DNA from: Bryum argenteum
Taxonomy: Eukaryota > Streptophyta > Bryopsida > Bryales > Bryaceae
Direction: 5' to 3'
Assembly: GCA_037043015.1 (NCBI GenBank)
Contig: CM073328.1
Location: 7,675,409 to 7,739,408 of the forward strand
DNA length: 64,000 bases
The position numbers and the translations under genes were made by a program. How positions within the stretch are numbered: the stretch's first letter is position 1; every line of letters starts with the position of its first letter. The notes under the pieces are model-generated. The model was not told the DNA's origin. It searched no databases and saw nothing but the letters and a program-made list of their open reading frames with translations. This document shows, one piece after another, positions 1 to 10,516 of the stretch.

Positions 1-2
1 AG

Positions 3-123
3 GGCATCACGGACGAGGAAGAAGAAGTCTTGCTCGCCTCCGACCCGACATTATACACCCTCGGGACGATCGACTGCCATGCGCTCACAACACTCCCCCT
101 CGACCCGACTGCCCCGGTCGACC
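3..123 (+). pseudogene. Gypsy polyprotein fragment upstream of the MULE insertion
   Basis: Frame 3 is open from the window edge to the insertion point at 123 and encodes an acidic, Asp/Pro-rich stretch (EEEE run near the start, LPLDP near the end). The same frame resumes immediately after the 10-bp target duplication at 38218-38227 and leads into the reverse transcriptase ORF, so this is the part of the gypsy gag-pol polyprotein just upstream of RT. No protease motif is visible in these 40 codons. Gag and the 5' LTR must lie to the left of the window. Confidence 0.7.
114..123. repeat. Target site duplication, left (outer MULE)
   Basis: CCGGTCGACC occurs here and again at 38218-38227, exactly flanking the outer element. 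A 9-11 bp duplication is typical of Mutator-like elements. The ten bases are themselves nearly palindromic. Confidence 0.9.
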
Positions 124-180
124 GGACGTTACTTGGGCGTGAGCGTAGAGCATAGAGCGTAGAGTGTAGAGGGAGAATTT
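124..180 (+). repeat. Left terminal region of outer MULE
   Basis: This is the imperfect terminal inverted repeat. It begins GGACGTTACTTGGG and continues into a short repeat of GAGCGTAGAGC-like units. The inverse is at 38163-38217. The inner element has the same organisation at 9724-9775. Confidence 0.75.
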
Positions 181-535
181 CAGATTGGAGAGCGGTGGTG
201 AGAACATTTTTTTGGAAAATTTTACTAAAAATATAAAAATTCTAAATTTATACAGAATATTCTAGAGAATATTCGAATATTCTGGACTTATTACCGTGGA
301 TTTGGGACCCGAACCCGTGGAAATGAGGGAAAAAATTCTGAAATTTGGCAAACTTCAATAACATTCAGAAGACATGGAGACACTTATGGTGTGACATTAC
401 TTAAACAATTTTGTGGACATAGATACTAATATATTTTTTATAATGCTATATTGCAAAATATAGTCACACAACGTGTAAACTACACAGTCTAGGGATAAGG
501 GCGAATAGGGAATATAGTGTGGAAAACTATGACAT
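181..535. other. Subterminal region, left, outer MULE
   Basis: AT-rich sequence with no gene. It contains an ATTACCGTGGA motif near 290-301 and a second CCGTGGAA near 315. The same motif follows the left end of the inner copy (about 9890-9925) and, inverted, precedes its right end (near 26436), so it is a candidate subterminal transposase-binding motif. Confidence 0.5.
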
Positions 536-1934
536 CTAAACTATGGCGAGCTCAAGGATGCCTCTCTCCATGATCATCTTCACCTCGTTGAAACTTAGGG
601 TAGGCGCATGAATGAAGAGGTCTACATCTGCTTCAAACTTGCACACCAACACAAAGACATAGTATAGGTGCTTGCAAGGTCTATACGGTTCTCCTCTGCG
701 CCCTACTTTTGCAATTGTGCTTTTAAACACCGGACAAGTGCAATTTGGTAATGCACCTATTGATAGTTGATAAATCGCTTGCGAATCTGACTCCATGGAA
801 ATAATGCATCCAATTCCTGGCGATGGGACCATAGTGACCTTTAGTATCTTTGCCTGCATCGCACGGGCAGAATCAATATTCCGTGTGTGCTTAGAAGTTA
901 CGTTGCAGATGCGCCGGAGGTTCCTTGACTTCCTTGATTTTGGGAAGACATCTGCATTCTCCGGCACTGGAATATGTGAAAGGTCCCGTGGCGCAGATGC
1001 AGTGTTGAATGTGCGGTTGAGTGGAAGTCTCTCCTTCTGAGGGAGTCGGAAACCAGCATTCTCTAACGCCTCCATCTCCGAACGTGTCAGATTTGTCCCT
1101 ATCTTCACGGGCCAGATTGCTGGGATTGGGGGTTGATCTTCTGTTCGAGAGAACGGCTCCACCCACTTCCGACGAGTGCCCTTCACACACCTCTCAATAT
1201 CGTCGGGGCAGAAGTAAAACTTCTCCACCTTCTTGCGGTGACCATTTTTAGGAGGCATCCATATTCCGGTATAAGTTGGTGCAGGTGTGGACTTCCCGTT
1301 TTGCACTATACGAGACTCGCATTTCTTCTTGGTCATTGCATGTTGTGCCCAACAGGACTTGGCTGAGGGCTCCTTCAATCGAGCAATATGCCATAAGTTT
1401 TCGTTCACTTTTGTCTCTTGTACAGCTGTCACTCGATTAATAGAGGCACCAGCGGATGTGGAAGATTCGATTGGGCGTGCTTCGTCTTCGTCGTCCTCGT
1501 GAATAGTTGTCAGACTTTCACCGCAACCCCGGCTAACCCTTCTGCCGATTCGGGGACGCGAGAAATTCACAGTGTCAGGCCTATGGGTTTCTCTTCCGCT
1601 CCGATTGGAACATCATGCTTACGTTTCTTCGAACCAAAAATCTCGGCACCCTCCAAGTGAGCATCGCGAGTACAAAATATCTCAGCCTCCGGGAACTTTA
1701 TTACTGCCTAATTGAGAGCTGATGGATCGCCGGTTCTATGAGCCTTACGTTGTGCACTGCGAAGTCGGAGTTCCTCCCTAGACGGACCATGTCCACCCGC
1801 TCCACCTTTGGTGTATTGATAGTAACCCACAACTTGAAGGAAAGCACGAACGTAATCATCAACGGCTGCCATATAGAGATCACCACCCTTATTTCCCAAA
1901 GCTTGCAACCATTTGTTATGAATGGATTCTGCAA

Positions 1935-1939
1935 GGTTG
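1935..1939. repeat. 5-bp target duplication GGTTG, left
   Basis: GGTTG here and at 6945-6949 flank the TGT...ACA insert. The uninterrupted coding sequence can be inferred from the inner transposase copy near 13990. Confidence 0.85.
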
Positions 1940-2379
1940 TGTCAAACCTCATTTTTTCGTTTTTGCCCCAATTTGGTCCGGATAGTACTTAGTAGTAGTT
2001 AAATAGAATAAATAACGCCTGGGTAATCACCTATCCGGGTAAAAACCGGGTAGGGTTAGCCTAGCCAGGAACCTGCCTGCCCAGGGACATCCTAAAGCTT
2101 AGTAGGCGGGATAGGATAGCGAAAATTCTAACCCGCCTTTTGCTTTCTAATCTTTTCTTTTGAAACCCGGGCACGGACTCACCGTACCTAGTCCGACCAC
2201 TGAGTGCCCGGGTAAGGCTTAACCGACTGGTCTCGGGTCTGCCTCAAACCGGGAAGGCATATAATGACCCGGGATGCACCGATCGGGCATGTACCGACCG
2301 GGTATGAGAGGCCCAGGTACGATCTGCCCGGGCATGACCCGAACAGTCAGCGTCCGACCAGCCATGGTCCGACCCGGCT

Positions 2380-2420
2380 ATGGCCGGCCCGGCTATGGCC
2401 GGCCCGGCTATGGCCCGGCC
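2380..2420 (+). repeat. 15-bp GC-rich tandem repeat
   Basis: Three copies of CCGGCCCGGCTATGG-like units lie inside a longer stretch of CCCGGG/ATG-rich short repeats (about 2270-2480). The apparent ORFs here are by-products of the repeat. Confidence 0.6.
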
Positions 2421-3723
2421 GATCATAACCTAACCGGTTATAACTCGGCCGGTTATCAATGGCCGGGGAAACCGCCGGGTACAAGGACGGGCCGGCGGTA
2501 GAACCACCGTGGGCGCCGACGACCCCGGCCGACAAGCCCGTGATTAAGGCCGCGCCGCCAAAAGGGTACCGCCACCTCCCCCACTCCTTTTTGTCGTTAA
2601 TGGCACGGGGAAGGCCGTTGTCCTTCCTTTTTGATTTCCCCCCCCCATTCTCTCTTCCTCGTTTTTCGTGCGCCATTGCCGGCCGTCTTTGCTCCCAATT
2701 CTCGCACGAACAGACACACGCGGCCGCCCCGCACACCATAGCCCGGAGAGGAGGAGTACGGAGACATGGCGGGAGAGAGCTTCGCGGATTAGGAGCAAGA
2801 TTATCCAGTGGCATCCCAATGGCGGTGGATGCCCGGACACGCGATTGGTGCGGGACTTGACGCGGATGGGGTGCGTGGGATTATCTTGGGTGCCCTGGAA
2901 TGTGGAGGATGCGGGGATTATCGAGGAGGCCGTGTCCGGACAGAGATCCACCGACTTTCGCCGACAACCTGTCCGGGCCAAGCCGCACTTTTGGCGGGAG
3001 GCGTCTTTGGAGGGCGACGTATGGCTTTCCGGATTCCTCCACCGGGTACATCCGGTGAGAATGATCCCTCCCGGAGGAATGTTCCACAATCCCCGCGACG
3101 AGCATGACGGCTACCGAGTAGAGGATTGCGCAAATGCCCGGAGCGGCGTCTGCCGAGGTTCCTGCACCGATCCTCAACCCGGAGAAGCCACGATTTGTGT
3201 CAAACCGACGACTCGAAGGCAATCATGGAATCCTACGGGACGGAAGCGCGTAGGATGGGGGCACATCCTCGAGGAGGTGGTAGTCCGGGCCTCGAAGAAG
3301 GCCACCGGTGTGAAAGGGTGTCCCCTGGCGGCACCATACGTGTACCACCAGACGCGCATTACGAGTGCCTCAATCCGGGTGAGATCACCCTCCTCGGGAT
3401 GCTCATGGAGGCGGAGAGGAGACATGTTTCCGGGAGCGGATCCCCGAGGTGGGAGTCCCTGCTGCGCGCCAAGCCGCCTCGCTCCCGGGATGCCCGCCCC
3501 GGAGCAGGGGCACTCCCACCTCCTCTCCTCCCCGCACCACCCGGACCGCCGGGCCTGAGAGAGAGCGGCGACCGAGGAGGACAGGAGAAGAAGCACCCCG
3601 GCCAGGAGATGAAGGAGCGCGGGACACAGTGCGGGAGGAGCGACCATCCTCCGGCAGAGGGAGGTCGCTCCGCTACCCCGCCCGGAGGGAGCCACTACAC
3701 CCCGGCCAGCCACCAGCCACCGG

Positions 3724-5103
3724 ATGGCAACCCGGAGTGGAGCTGCAACCGGATCGAGCCACCAGAGCCCGATCCTACCCGGACTGGAGGATAACTCCCC
3801 AGTAGCCATGGCAACCCCTCCGACCTCTGCGATCGCCTCCCCACCACCTCTCAGACCGGTGCAGGGGAACGACAGTGACGGAGAGGAACTCCCCGTCCTA
3901 CACCGGAGAAAATCCGGACGGGTACTAAGGTTTGTGGAGGCAGAGGCTTCCTCTCCCCCGGTAAGGCAGGAGGTAGCTGTTGTAGCACAACCAGGAGAGG
4001 CTGAGGCGGAAGGAGCACCCCCTCGAGGAGATCCTACCCCGGAAGCACCTACTCCGACCCGGGAAGTACAAGCCGAGAGCATACCTGCCGGACTTCTTCT
4101 CCTAGCAGACAGTCCGGTAGGTTACACCGTGCCCCCGCCAGCTGCAGGGGAAATTGAGTGGGGAGACCCAATGTACGCCAAGAAGAGGAGGGCTTACCTC
4201 CCCGCCGAGAGTCCTCGACCCCGGGTTCGGAGGAAACTTACCAGGCCCAGGGAGGACACTGCCGCGACCCCTGCTACTTCCCCTGCAGTCCGGACCGAGC
4301 CCCTCGAACCAGTCGTCAGGGCTATTCCGGCCATACAACGACCCACCTCGCCCGGGGAAGGAGAAGCCCGGAGAAAAGGAAAAAGGGTGATGGAGGAGTC
4401 CTCCGACTCGGAGGAGGAGGGGGCGACTGGACAGCACTCTCCTGTCCCCACTACCCGGGCACAAGGAGAGACGGCACCAGCCAACACCGATCGGTTACCC
4501 GGGTGGGAGGATTTCACCCCGCGGAGGCAGGAGATCGACCTACGCCTCCCGGTACCCCCATTCCGGATAACGGAGGAACACCCCTTGCAACCGATCGCCC
4601 ACGCTTTGCACGTATGCACGCAAGAGCATCTGCAAATGCATAAGGCCCTGCGCGGGATATCGGTAGCTCTCCGGACTGGCCAGGTGGAGCGGTACCCCGA
4701 CATGGTGCGGGATCTAGTCCAGGAGAATGCGGCAGCCCGGGCAAGCATCAACGAGGGGTCCCTCATCATCCTTCGGCAAGCCCGGGAAATCCAGCAGTTG
4801 GAGGAGGAACTGTCTAAGCAGCAGGGGTACGCTCGGCAGCACCTTTTCGGGCTCAGGAGATTCCTGTATGCACCCGGAGAGGCACAGCTGAAGGCTCAGC
4901 TGCTCGACGCCCAATTCCAGGCATCGGGATCGGACCTCCCAACCCGGATGGCGGCGTACATGAAGAAGGCCGCGGAAAGGATGGAAGGAGCCCTCCAGGA
5001 GATGAGAGGACTCATCGGAGAGATGGCCCGGACCTTTCCCGGGGAGGCACCTCCCCTGACGGTAGTAGAGACACCCCATCATCGGGTACCCCGAAGTGAC
5101 TAA
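3724..5103 (+). CDS. Pro/Glu-rich coiled-coil protein of the TGT...ACA element
   Basis: This is a 459-codon open frame. A second in-frame ATG at 3808 (MATPPTS) is an equally good start. The first half is Pro/Ser/Glu-rich and low-complexity with basic patches (RRKSGR, RRKGKR). Residues about 330-440 look alpha-helical with coiled-coil character (LEEELSKQQ, AYMKKAAERMEGALQEM). No RT, integrase, zinc knuckle or DDE motif is present. The deleted inner copy keeps only the C-terminal part (AYMKKAA... region near 12500, minus strand), with frameshifts. It resembles in style the coiled-coil extra ORF of the gypsy element at 42.6-45.1 kb and may be a retrotransposon accessory protein. Function is not recognised. 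GC content matches the element, not the host MULE. Confidence 0.45.
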   Translation: MATRSGAATGSSHQSPILPGLEDNSPVAMATPPTSAIASPPPLRPVQGNDSDGEELPVLHRRKSGRVLRFVEAEASSPPVRQEVAVVAQPGEAEAEGAPPRGDPTPEAPTPTREVQAESIPAGLLLLADSPVGYTVPPPAAGEIEWGDPMYAKKRRAYLPAESPRPRVRRKLTRPREDTAATPATSPAVRTEPLEPVVRAIPAIQRPTSPGEGEARRKGKRVMEESSDSEEEGATGQHSPVPTTRAQGETAPANTDRLPGWEDFTPRRQEIDLRLPVPPFRITEEHPLQPIAHALHVCTQEHLQMHKALRGISVALRTGQVERYPDMVRDLVQENAAARASINEGSLIILRQAREIQQLEEELSKQQGYARQHLFGLRRFLYAPGEAQLKAQLLDAQFQASGSDLPTRMAAYMKKAAERMEGALQEMRGLIGEMARTFPGEAPPLTVVETPHHRVPRSD

Positions 5104-5569
5104 GGAGGGCCGGGCAGAGGAGGAAGAGCATACCGATCCCGTGGCCATGGAGGAGCTAGTCCTGCCACCAAACCCGAGCCCGGAGAAGACCATGAGGGAG
5201 ATGGGGGCCTTGCACTCCCCCTGCAAGGACGCTCCGGAGAGTATAGAGGCAAACCGGGGAGGCACAACCCCGGTGGAAGGAGAGGCTTCTCGGATAGCAG
5301 AGGAGGGTACCCGGGTAAGGGATCCTTCCCCCATTTCCCTGGTCCGGACTGTGGACCCCGAGGACAGGAGTCCTATTCCTGCCGAAGAGGCCACAATCCA
5401 ACGAGGACAGGAAGGTGAGGCCGATACCCGACCAACCGGATTTGGGAAGAGGAGCCGCGGGCACCTCATTTGTCCGGGTTTAGCCGCCCCACGGAGCCCC
5501 TCGACGGCGAGGTCCCTCCCAAGAAGGCGCCGACCGCGGAGGCCGTCCCCCTCATCCCCGAGGACTTGA
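5096..5569 (+). CDS. Possible continuation of the Pro/Glu-rich ORF
   Basis: An open frame overlaps the stop of the 459-codon ORF and encodes the same kind of acidic, Pro-rich low-complexity sequence. A further overlapping frame runs 5470-5757. The inner copy also keeps Pro/Glu-rich frames in the matching region (about 11460-12250, minus strand). This could be the frameshifted C-terminus of one longer protein. There is no domain evidence. Confidence 0.25.
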   Translation: MTKEGRAEEEEHTDPVAMEELVLPPNPSPEKTMREMGALHSPCKDAPESIEANRGGTTPVEGEASRIAEEGTRVRDPSPISLVRTVDPEDRSPIPAEEATIQRGQEGEADTRPTGFGKRSRGHLICPGLAAPRSPSTARSLPRRRRPRRPSPSSPRT

Positions 5570-5757
5570 TCGAGGTCCCGGAGATCGGGAGGCACTCCGG
5601 ACACCTCAGCCCGATGCCTCAGGGGGACACTGAGATCCTTGGGAGTGAAGAGACCGCTCCAGTGCTCCAGGAGACGGGGAACGAGGAGGAGGAGGTCACC
5701 TCCCAAACCGGGTTGGGAGCGCAGAAGGTTGAGACCGCCGAGATCGCGAGGTGCTAA

Positions 5758-6944
5758 GTAGGATGAGCGACGGGAAGGACTAGGGCCGAGTTGATTGATG
5801 GCGGGTGCACCTGGCCGAGGATAGGGTTAGATTTTAGTGCCTTTATGGCGAGTAAGAGGATGACGGCGCTAGAGTGTCAGAGGCTAGATTTAGAAAGATT
5901 CCCTGGCACAGGATTTTGTCCTCTCTGGGATGCCAGGGAGGATCTGCTACTTAGCCGAGGGGAGGATACTCCCTCGGGGTCTTTTTGTGCCTTTTGCGCA
6001 CCTAATGCGATTTGCAAGCACGCCCTTTTCTCCATCCTCATTTGTGTGTGTGTGTGTGTGTGTGTGAGGGGTGAGTTTGTGCAAACTTCTCTTTCTTTCT
6101 GTCTTGTATCTTTGTCTTTGGGAGTATCGCTTGAAGTCCGAGAAGGCCCTTCTTTGTCCGGGCAAGAGATAACGGTTCCGTCTTTGAACGGAGAGTAGAA
6201 AGGAGGGTAGAGAAGCTGGTAGGAGAAGAGTGCGGCCAACGAACGGCACCTCTTACTTAGGCCTTCGCCTAGTCTGTCCGTGCGACTTCCGGGATTACAC
6301 GGGCCGGGAGAGATTCTTGCCGTTTAACCGACTCGAGGCCGCACTCGGTTGAGTCCCCCCAGTTCTTCAAGTCCGGGTAGGCGGGTTGGTTTATAGGTAA
6401 TCGCGGTGAACTCCGGGTCAGTCGCACCACCCCCAGTCCAGTAACCCGGGATCTCCTAACCCGGGTAGTAAGTTGTGATAACCGGACCATAGGAGAACCG
6501 GATACCAACCTTTGTGACATGCGTGTGGATTTAGAGTCCAGGCGTAGAGGGAGGTATAAGGGAAGTTCCTAACAGGGTAAGGAGAGAGAGAGTCTCGGTG
6601 ACCTTTCCGGTCACGTTAATCAACGGGAGAAGTGGCCTAATCCCCCCACTTATCTAAGTCCGGGAAAATCCCTCTGAGGTGAATACAGAGGCTAAACTAA
6701 ACCACAAAGACTAAACACCCTCTCCTCTCCTGTCCGGGCAGCTCTTCCAGGACAGGATATAGGGCACAGAGGGGATAGGATAGTACCCGGATAGCACAAA
6801 TCCGGGTTAGCTAACTGGTGGAAACTGTTGCGTTTGCACTTCACAGGATCTCCGTGGAACGAATACTCGGGTTCTTGTTTAGGAAACCTCTTTTACCGTG
6901 AAAAAGGGTTATCCGGACACGAATCGGGAAAGCACGTTACGACA
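5758..6944. other. 3' part of the TGT...ACA element, no gene
   Basis: This holds a (GT)n microsatellite (about 6043-6066) and several CCGGG-rich patches. It is matched, inverted, by 10517-11640 of the second copy, including the microsatellite (as CA at about 11385-11405). No coding signal was recognised. Confidence 0.5.
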
Positions 6945-7044
6945 GGTTGCAGGATGGCATCTCAGCTAGCTCTTCTGCAGATAATTTTTGCTCCTGCCAG
7001 GTACGTAAGTGTTGATGTCAAGCTCAAAGTGAGGGAAGATGTAA

Positions 7045-7058
7045 TTTCGTTGACGAAA
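7045..7058. promoter_or_regulatory. Palindrome TTTCGT-TG-ACGAAA in transposase intron (outer)
   Basis: This perfect 6-bp-arm palindrome with a TG centre lies inside the 194-bp transposase intron. It matches the centre of the motif repeated about 24 times at 29.6-31.9 kb in the same element. The inner copy has the equivalent palindrome with its own centre at the same gene position (14109-14132). Confidence 0.6.
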
Positions 7059-9428
7059 CTGCCTACTAAAAATAGATTTTTTTTTTTTTTTTTTTTGGAA
7101 AGAGATAATAATTTACTTTTATCCCGACTTAATTGTAAAATCGAAATTACTATAACTTGAAAATTACCGAAGTAAACATTTACTTACCAGTTCCATGAAT
7201 CCACCCCACTGTCTATAGCGGTGATGCCAATACGAAAGCCATAGGCCTACGTGGTAGAGGCCATTCTCAGAGGTGGCATTTGAGGATGACCACCACGCTC
7301 TGATTGCCAAATGCCGGGTCTCAGCTTCATCGGATGAACAAGCATCCTTATATTGCTTACAGAGAACCCTATGTTGATCTTGCAATTCGTGGACGATGTA
7401 CTTCTTGGTATGAGTTTCTAATGATTGCGTCCAATGAAAGTAACAAGTCCGTTCTTGGTCTTCCATCGGAATTGAAGGATCTCCAGAGCCGTAAACAATG
7501 CGCACTGCGTTCCAGTTGGCTTGAGCACTGTCAGCCATAAATCCTTGAAACTTAGGTTTGGGTACTCCGTGCCTAGCCATGACGTGGTTGAGATTCCTCT
7601 AGAAGACGAGCTGAGCTTGAGTATCTTCAGATTTTCAATCTGAACATGCAATGGTTAGAATGCGCTGGTAATTAGGGTCGTACACATGGCACGCCATGGT
7701 AGTCCATGGCTTCACCCGTTTAACATGGTCAAACATCATCCATGCATTGGAGAGGTCGCCTCCAGGCTGCATCCGGCGAACGAGGTCGACACCACTACCG
7801 GGTCCAACTTCTGACATCTTAAAAATGAAGACTTTGTCAGAATCGTCTCCTTGGCCCGGGAACATGTTGCGTTGCACATAAGCCCAGTTGCTGAGTCCTC
7901 TAAGCTTCGTGATGCCATCAAGGATGCCGAATCTGCGCATGTACTTGAAAGAGTATATACGATTCCGCAAGCTCGGAGAGTTCAAGAGTTGACATCTATC
8001 AAAGACTGGCTCAAGTTCTTTCAGAGTTAGGTGGCCGGATTTGGGGTCATCTTCATCACGTAGAAGAATGTTACCTACTACGTCCTTGCTAGTCTCCAAG
8101 ACAATTTTGGAAATTGTTGCTTGGGGGTTGCGATCAACATGCTGTTCGATTAACTCATCTATCATTTGACGTGCGCATCTATAGTCTCCGACTTTGACAG
8201 GGTGCTCGTGGGTACCGATATGCACACAAGCACGCTCTTGAATATCATCTCCAAATACGTAGAAGATTCTGGCAGGACACAGAGCAACGCAGACTGGAGG
8301 TTCTCTACAAATCTTACAGACTAGGGTGGACGATGAGGGAGGCGGATCGCTTACTGAGAAAGGTTCTTTGGTGATACCTTCAAACTCCACCTCATTGACT
8401 CCCGTTGCACGATCCGGGCGTTCCAAGAAAGGGCACTTGTCATTGTGGCATTGGAGATGACCCACGCAATTTGAAAATCGAAATGACAAGCCCAGGGTGT
8501 TGCTGATATTAGTTGTCATCGTCCTAGTCCAGACATGTCCGTCATACTGTTTGTCCATCCCTTCCATTGATTTTGCATTCTTGAGTACAGCGGAAGGAAG
8601 TGCCGGGGGGAGAACATATAGGGCATCTCCATTGAAAGATGGAGGCAGAAACGATACAATGTGAGTAGGGATGGAATTGAAATCTAGTTTCTTCAGTATA
8701 TTCTTGCTACCGGGCATGCTACCAAGTTTGCGTAGACATGGGAGAATTTTTTTGGGTTTTCCTGTTTGAGAAGATGGTGAGAGAGAGGCTAACGAAAAGG
8801 GCGTTGATAGAGAAGAGTTCTGAGAAATAGAGGAGATGGATGGAAGCTTGGCAGAAGGACGACGGGGTGGAACGGATGGCTTTCGTTCGTCATCGGATGA
8901 ATCTGATATATCAATACTAATACGCTTGCCTGGTTCGATCTTGACACTAGCAAAGAGGGGACCAACGTTAGAGATCGTGGAGGAGCTACGAGGTGTTAGA
9001 AGTTGAGTGGAGGAGTTCATAACTGACTCTGTCAAACCGTATAGGCGATACTTTCCTGACTTCAGCTTCCACATGGTAGCGTTATTATCTAAGACGACAG
9101 GTTCTACAACCGTGGAGTACAGGACATGATGAGTATGCGGTTCAAGAACGTCGGTTTCTAACCACAATGAGGATACGTCATAGCCAAAGCGGATTGCAAG
9201 CCATGAAGAGGTGACTTCAGCCACACCATGAGGGCCAATGGGAAGACAGAGAGGGACATCAGAGGCAACTGACTTAATCTCGATCAAATCCGGAGAAGGA
9301 GGCTCAGTGGTGGAAGCCATGACTTCAGCCACAATATCAGGGCAAGAGGGAAGACAAGCCGGGACATCAGAGGCAACTGACTTAATCTCGATCAAATCTG
9401 GGCAAGGTTGCTGAGAGGAGGAAGCCAT

Positions 9429-9723
9429 GATAGAAGCTAGGACAAGAGAATGGACGAACGAGTGGTACAAAGGAGATAATGAGGTCCTGTGGCGAAGTTT
9501 ATGTACTGAAATAATGTACTATTGTAATTAGTGAATGTAAAAAAGAGTTGCAAATTTATCTAGTTTATTTATGAAGATGGGAAAACTAATTATGGAACTA
9601 AGAATTGAATTTGTGACGGCGGCCGCCACTGTCAGAGTATAAGAGCGCCAAAAATTATAATTGAAAATAGATTAGTATAGAGTGTCAGACACGGAATCAG
9701 ACTAAAAGATTTTGTACTGTATA
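9429..9723. promoter_or_regulatory. Divergent promoter region of outer MULE (left half)
   Basis: This non-coding stretch lies between the transposase start and the inner insertion. The right half continues at 26544-26748. It contains a GC-rich block (GGCGGCCGCCACTGTCAG near 9620) that recurs at the same place in the inner copy (GCGGCCGTCATTGTCAG, twice). It is inferred to drive transposase leftward and the plus-strand genes rightward. The inner MULE now separates the halves. Confidence 0.45.
9714..9723. repeat. Target site duplication, left (inner MULE)
   Basis: GTACTGTATA occurs here and at 26534-26543, exactly flanking the inner element. Confidence 0.9.
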
Positions 9724-9775
9724 GGACGTTACTGTGGCATGAGCGTTGAGCGGTGAGCGGCGAGCGGTGAGCGCT
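9724..9775 (+). repeat. Left terminal region of inner MULE
   Basis: GGACGTTACTGTGG is followed by GAGCGGTGAGCGGCGAGCGG-like tandem units. The inverse is at 26490-26533. Confidence 0.75.
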
Positions 9776-10165
9776 GAATTTCAAATTTTTTAGCTAGGAA
9801 AAGTTATTAATAGTAAAAAAATTACTAAAAATATTAATAAAAATTTAAAAAACGAATATTTTCAAGAATATTTTCAAGATTCTCACCTATTACCGTGGAT
9901 CTGAGTACCTATAACCGTGGAATTTTTGGGCATATACTGTGGATTTTTTGTGGTGAAGACACGTTGTTCACAACAAATTGAACCAAGTTTGATCACTTGG
10001 ACAATTCATCATATATCCAAAATTAGTGACGACTGTGACACGGAAAACATGGTATTCATATAAATATATTAATGTTTAGATATATCGTGTTACATAATGT
10101 TTATAGGTCTAGCCAATACGAAAAACTATAGAGAGTAAACTAGAAAATAAAGTGAATGGGGTGAA
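9776..10165. other. Subterminal region, left, inner MULE
   Basis: AT-rich with no gene. It carries ATTACCGTGGAT and ATAACCGTGGAA motifs (about 9890-9925) matching the subterminal motif of the outer copy. Confidence 0.45.
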
Positions 10166-10516
10166 CTAAGAAGTAACGTGGTCTAGTACCCCCCTCTCGA
10201 GAATTGTCTTGACCTCGTTGAAACTAAGGGTAGCCGCATGCATGAAGAGATCCATTTCGACATCTAGTTTGCAGACTGACTCTAGAATAAAGTAGAGATG
10301 CTTGCAGTTTTTATACGGGTTCCCACGTCTACCTAACTTAGCCATTGTCTCTTTGAATGCTGGGCAATTGCATTCCGGGAACGAGCTGATCGAGACTTGA
10401 TAGATCGACTCGGTCGGAGGCGGTTTAGACTGCAACGTAACCACACACCCAAAACCGGGTTCGGGGATCATAGTCACCTTCAAAATGGTTGCCTTCATCG
10501 CCTTGGCAGAGTATAT

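Larger units (their letters stand above)
1940..6944 (+). mobile_element. 5.0-kb TGT...ACA element, probable giant solo LTR
   Basis: It begins TGTCAAACC and ends TTACGACA, and is flanked by the 5-bp duplication GGTTG. No direct repeat of the ends was found inside, so it is not an ordinary two-LTR element. A second copy with identical termini and its own 5-bp duplication lies at 10517-12921 in opposite orientation, which shows that these termini are genuine. TG...CA ends, a 5-bp duplication and the lack of internal LTRs fit a solo LTR of unusual length. Ginger-type DNA transposons, which also begin TGTNR, are an alternative. Much of 2240-5760 is GC-rich and rich in CCGGG motifs, unlike the surrounding AT-rich MULE, and holds a 459-codon ORF. 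A (GT)n tract lies at about 6043-6066. Confidence 0.75.
536..9428 (-). pseudogene. MULE transposase (outer copy), disrupted
   Basis: The gene reads on the minus strand. The chosen start is the ATG at 9426-9428 (protein begins MASSSQQP), because the inner copy begins with the same MASSS at 16344. Exon 1 (7188-9428) has a Ser/Pro-rich N-terminus, a C-x2-H-x2-C-x4-C finger (CVGHLQCHNDKC, FLYWCH/WRKY-GCM1 type), a C-x2-C-x5-C-x3-C knuckle and the MULE DDE core (ACHVYD, then FMADSAQANWNAV, then ERTCYFHW). A 194-bp intron (6994-7187) with GTAAGT donor follows. The downstream part is split by the 5-kb insert at 1940-6944 and ends in a SWIM zinc finger, C-x-C...C-x-H, at 668-742. Lesions are TGA at 7635-7637, TAG at 7599-7601, TAG near 1708, a frameshift near 1570-1600 and the insertion. 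The family is a Mutator-like DDE transposase, which cuts and pastes elements in the nucleus. Confidence 0.85.

Noticed and set aside
3197-3210. TGTCAAACC inside the 5-kb element as a possible second LTR start
   Set aside because: Similarity to the terminus ends after about nine bases.
2668-4082. Large overlapping ORFs on both strands
   Set aside because: GC-rich sequence gives long random frames. Only the 3724-5103 frame has coiled-coil character and a trace in the second copy.
6828-7160. 110-codon plus-strand ORF at the end of the 5-kb insert
   Set aside because: It crosses the insertion boundary into transposase intron sequence on the wrong strand.
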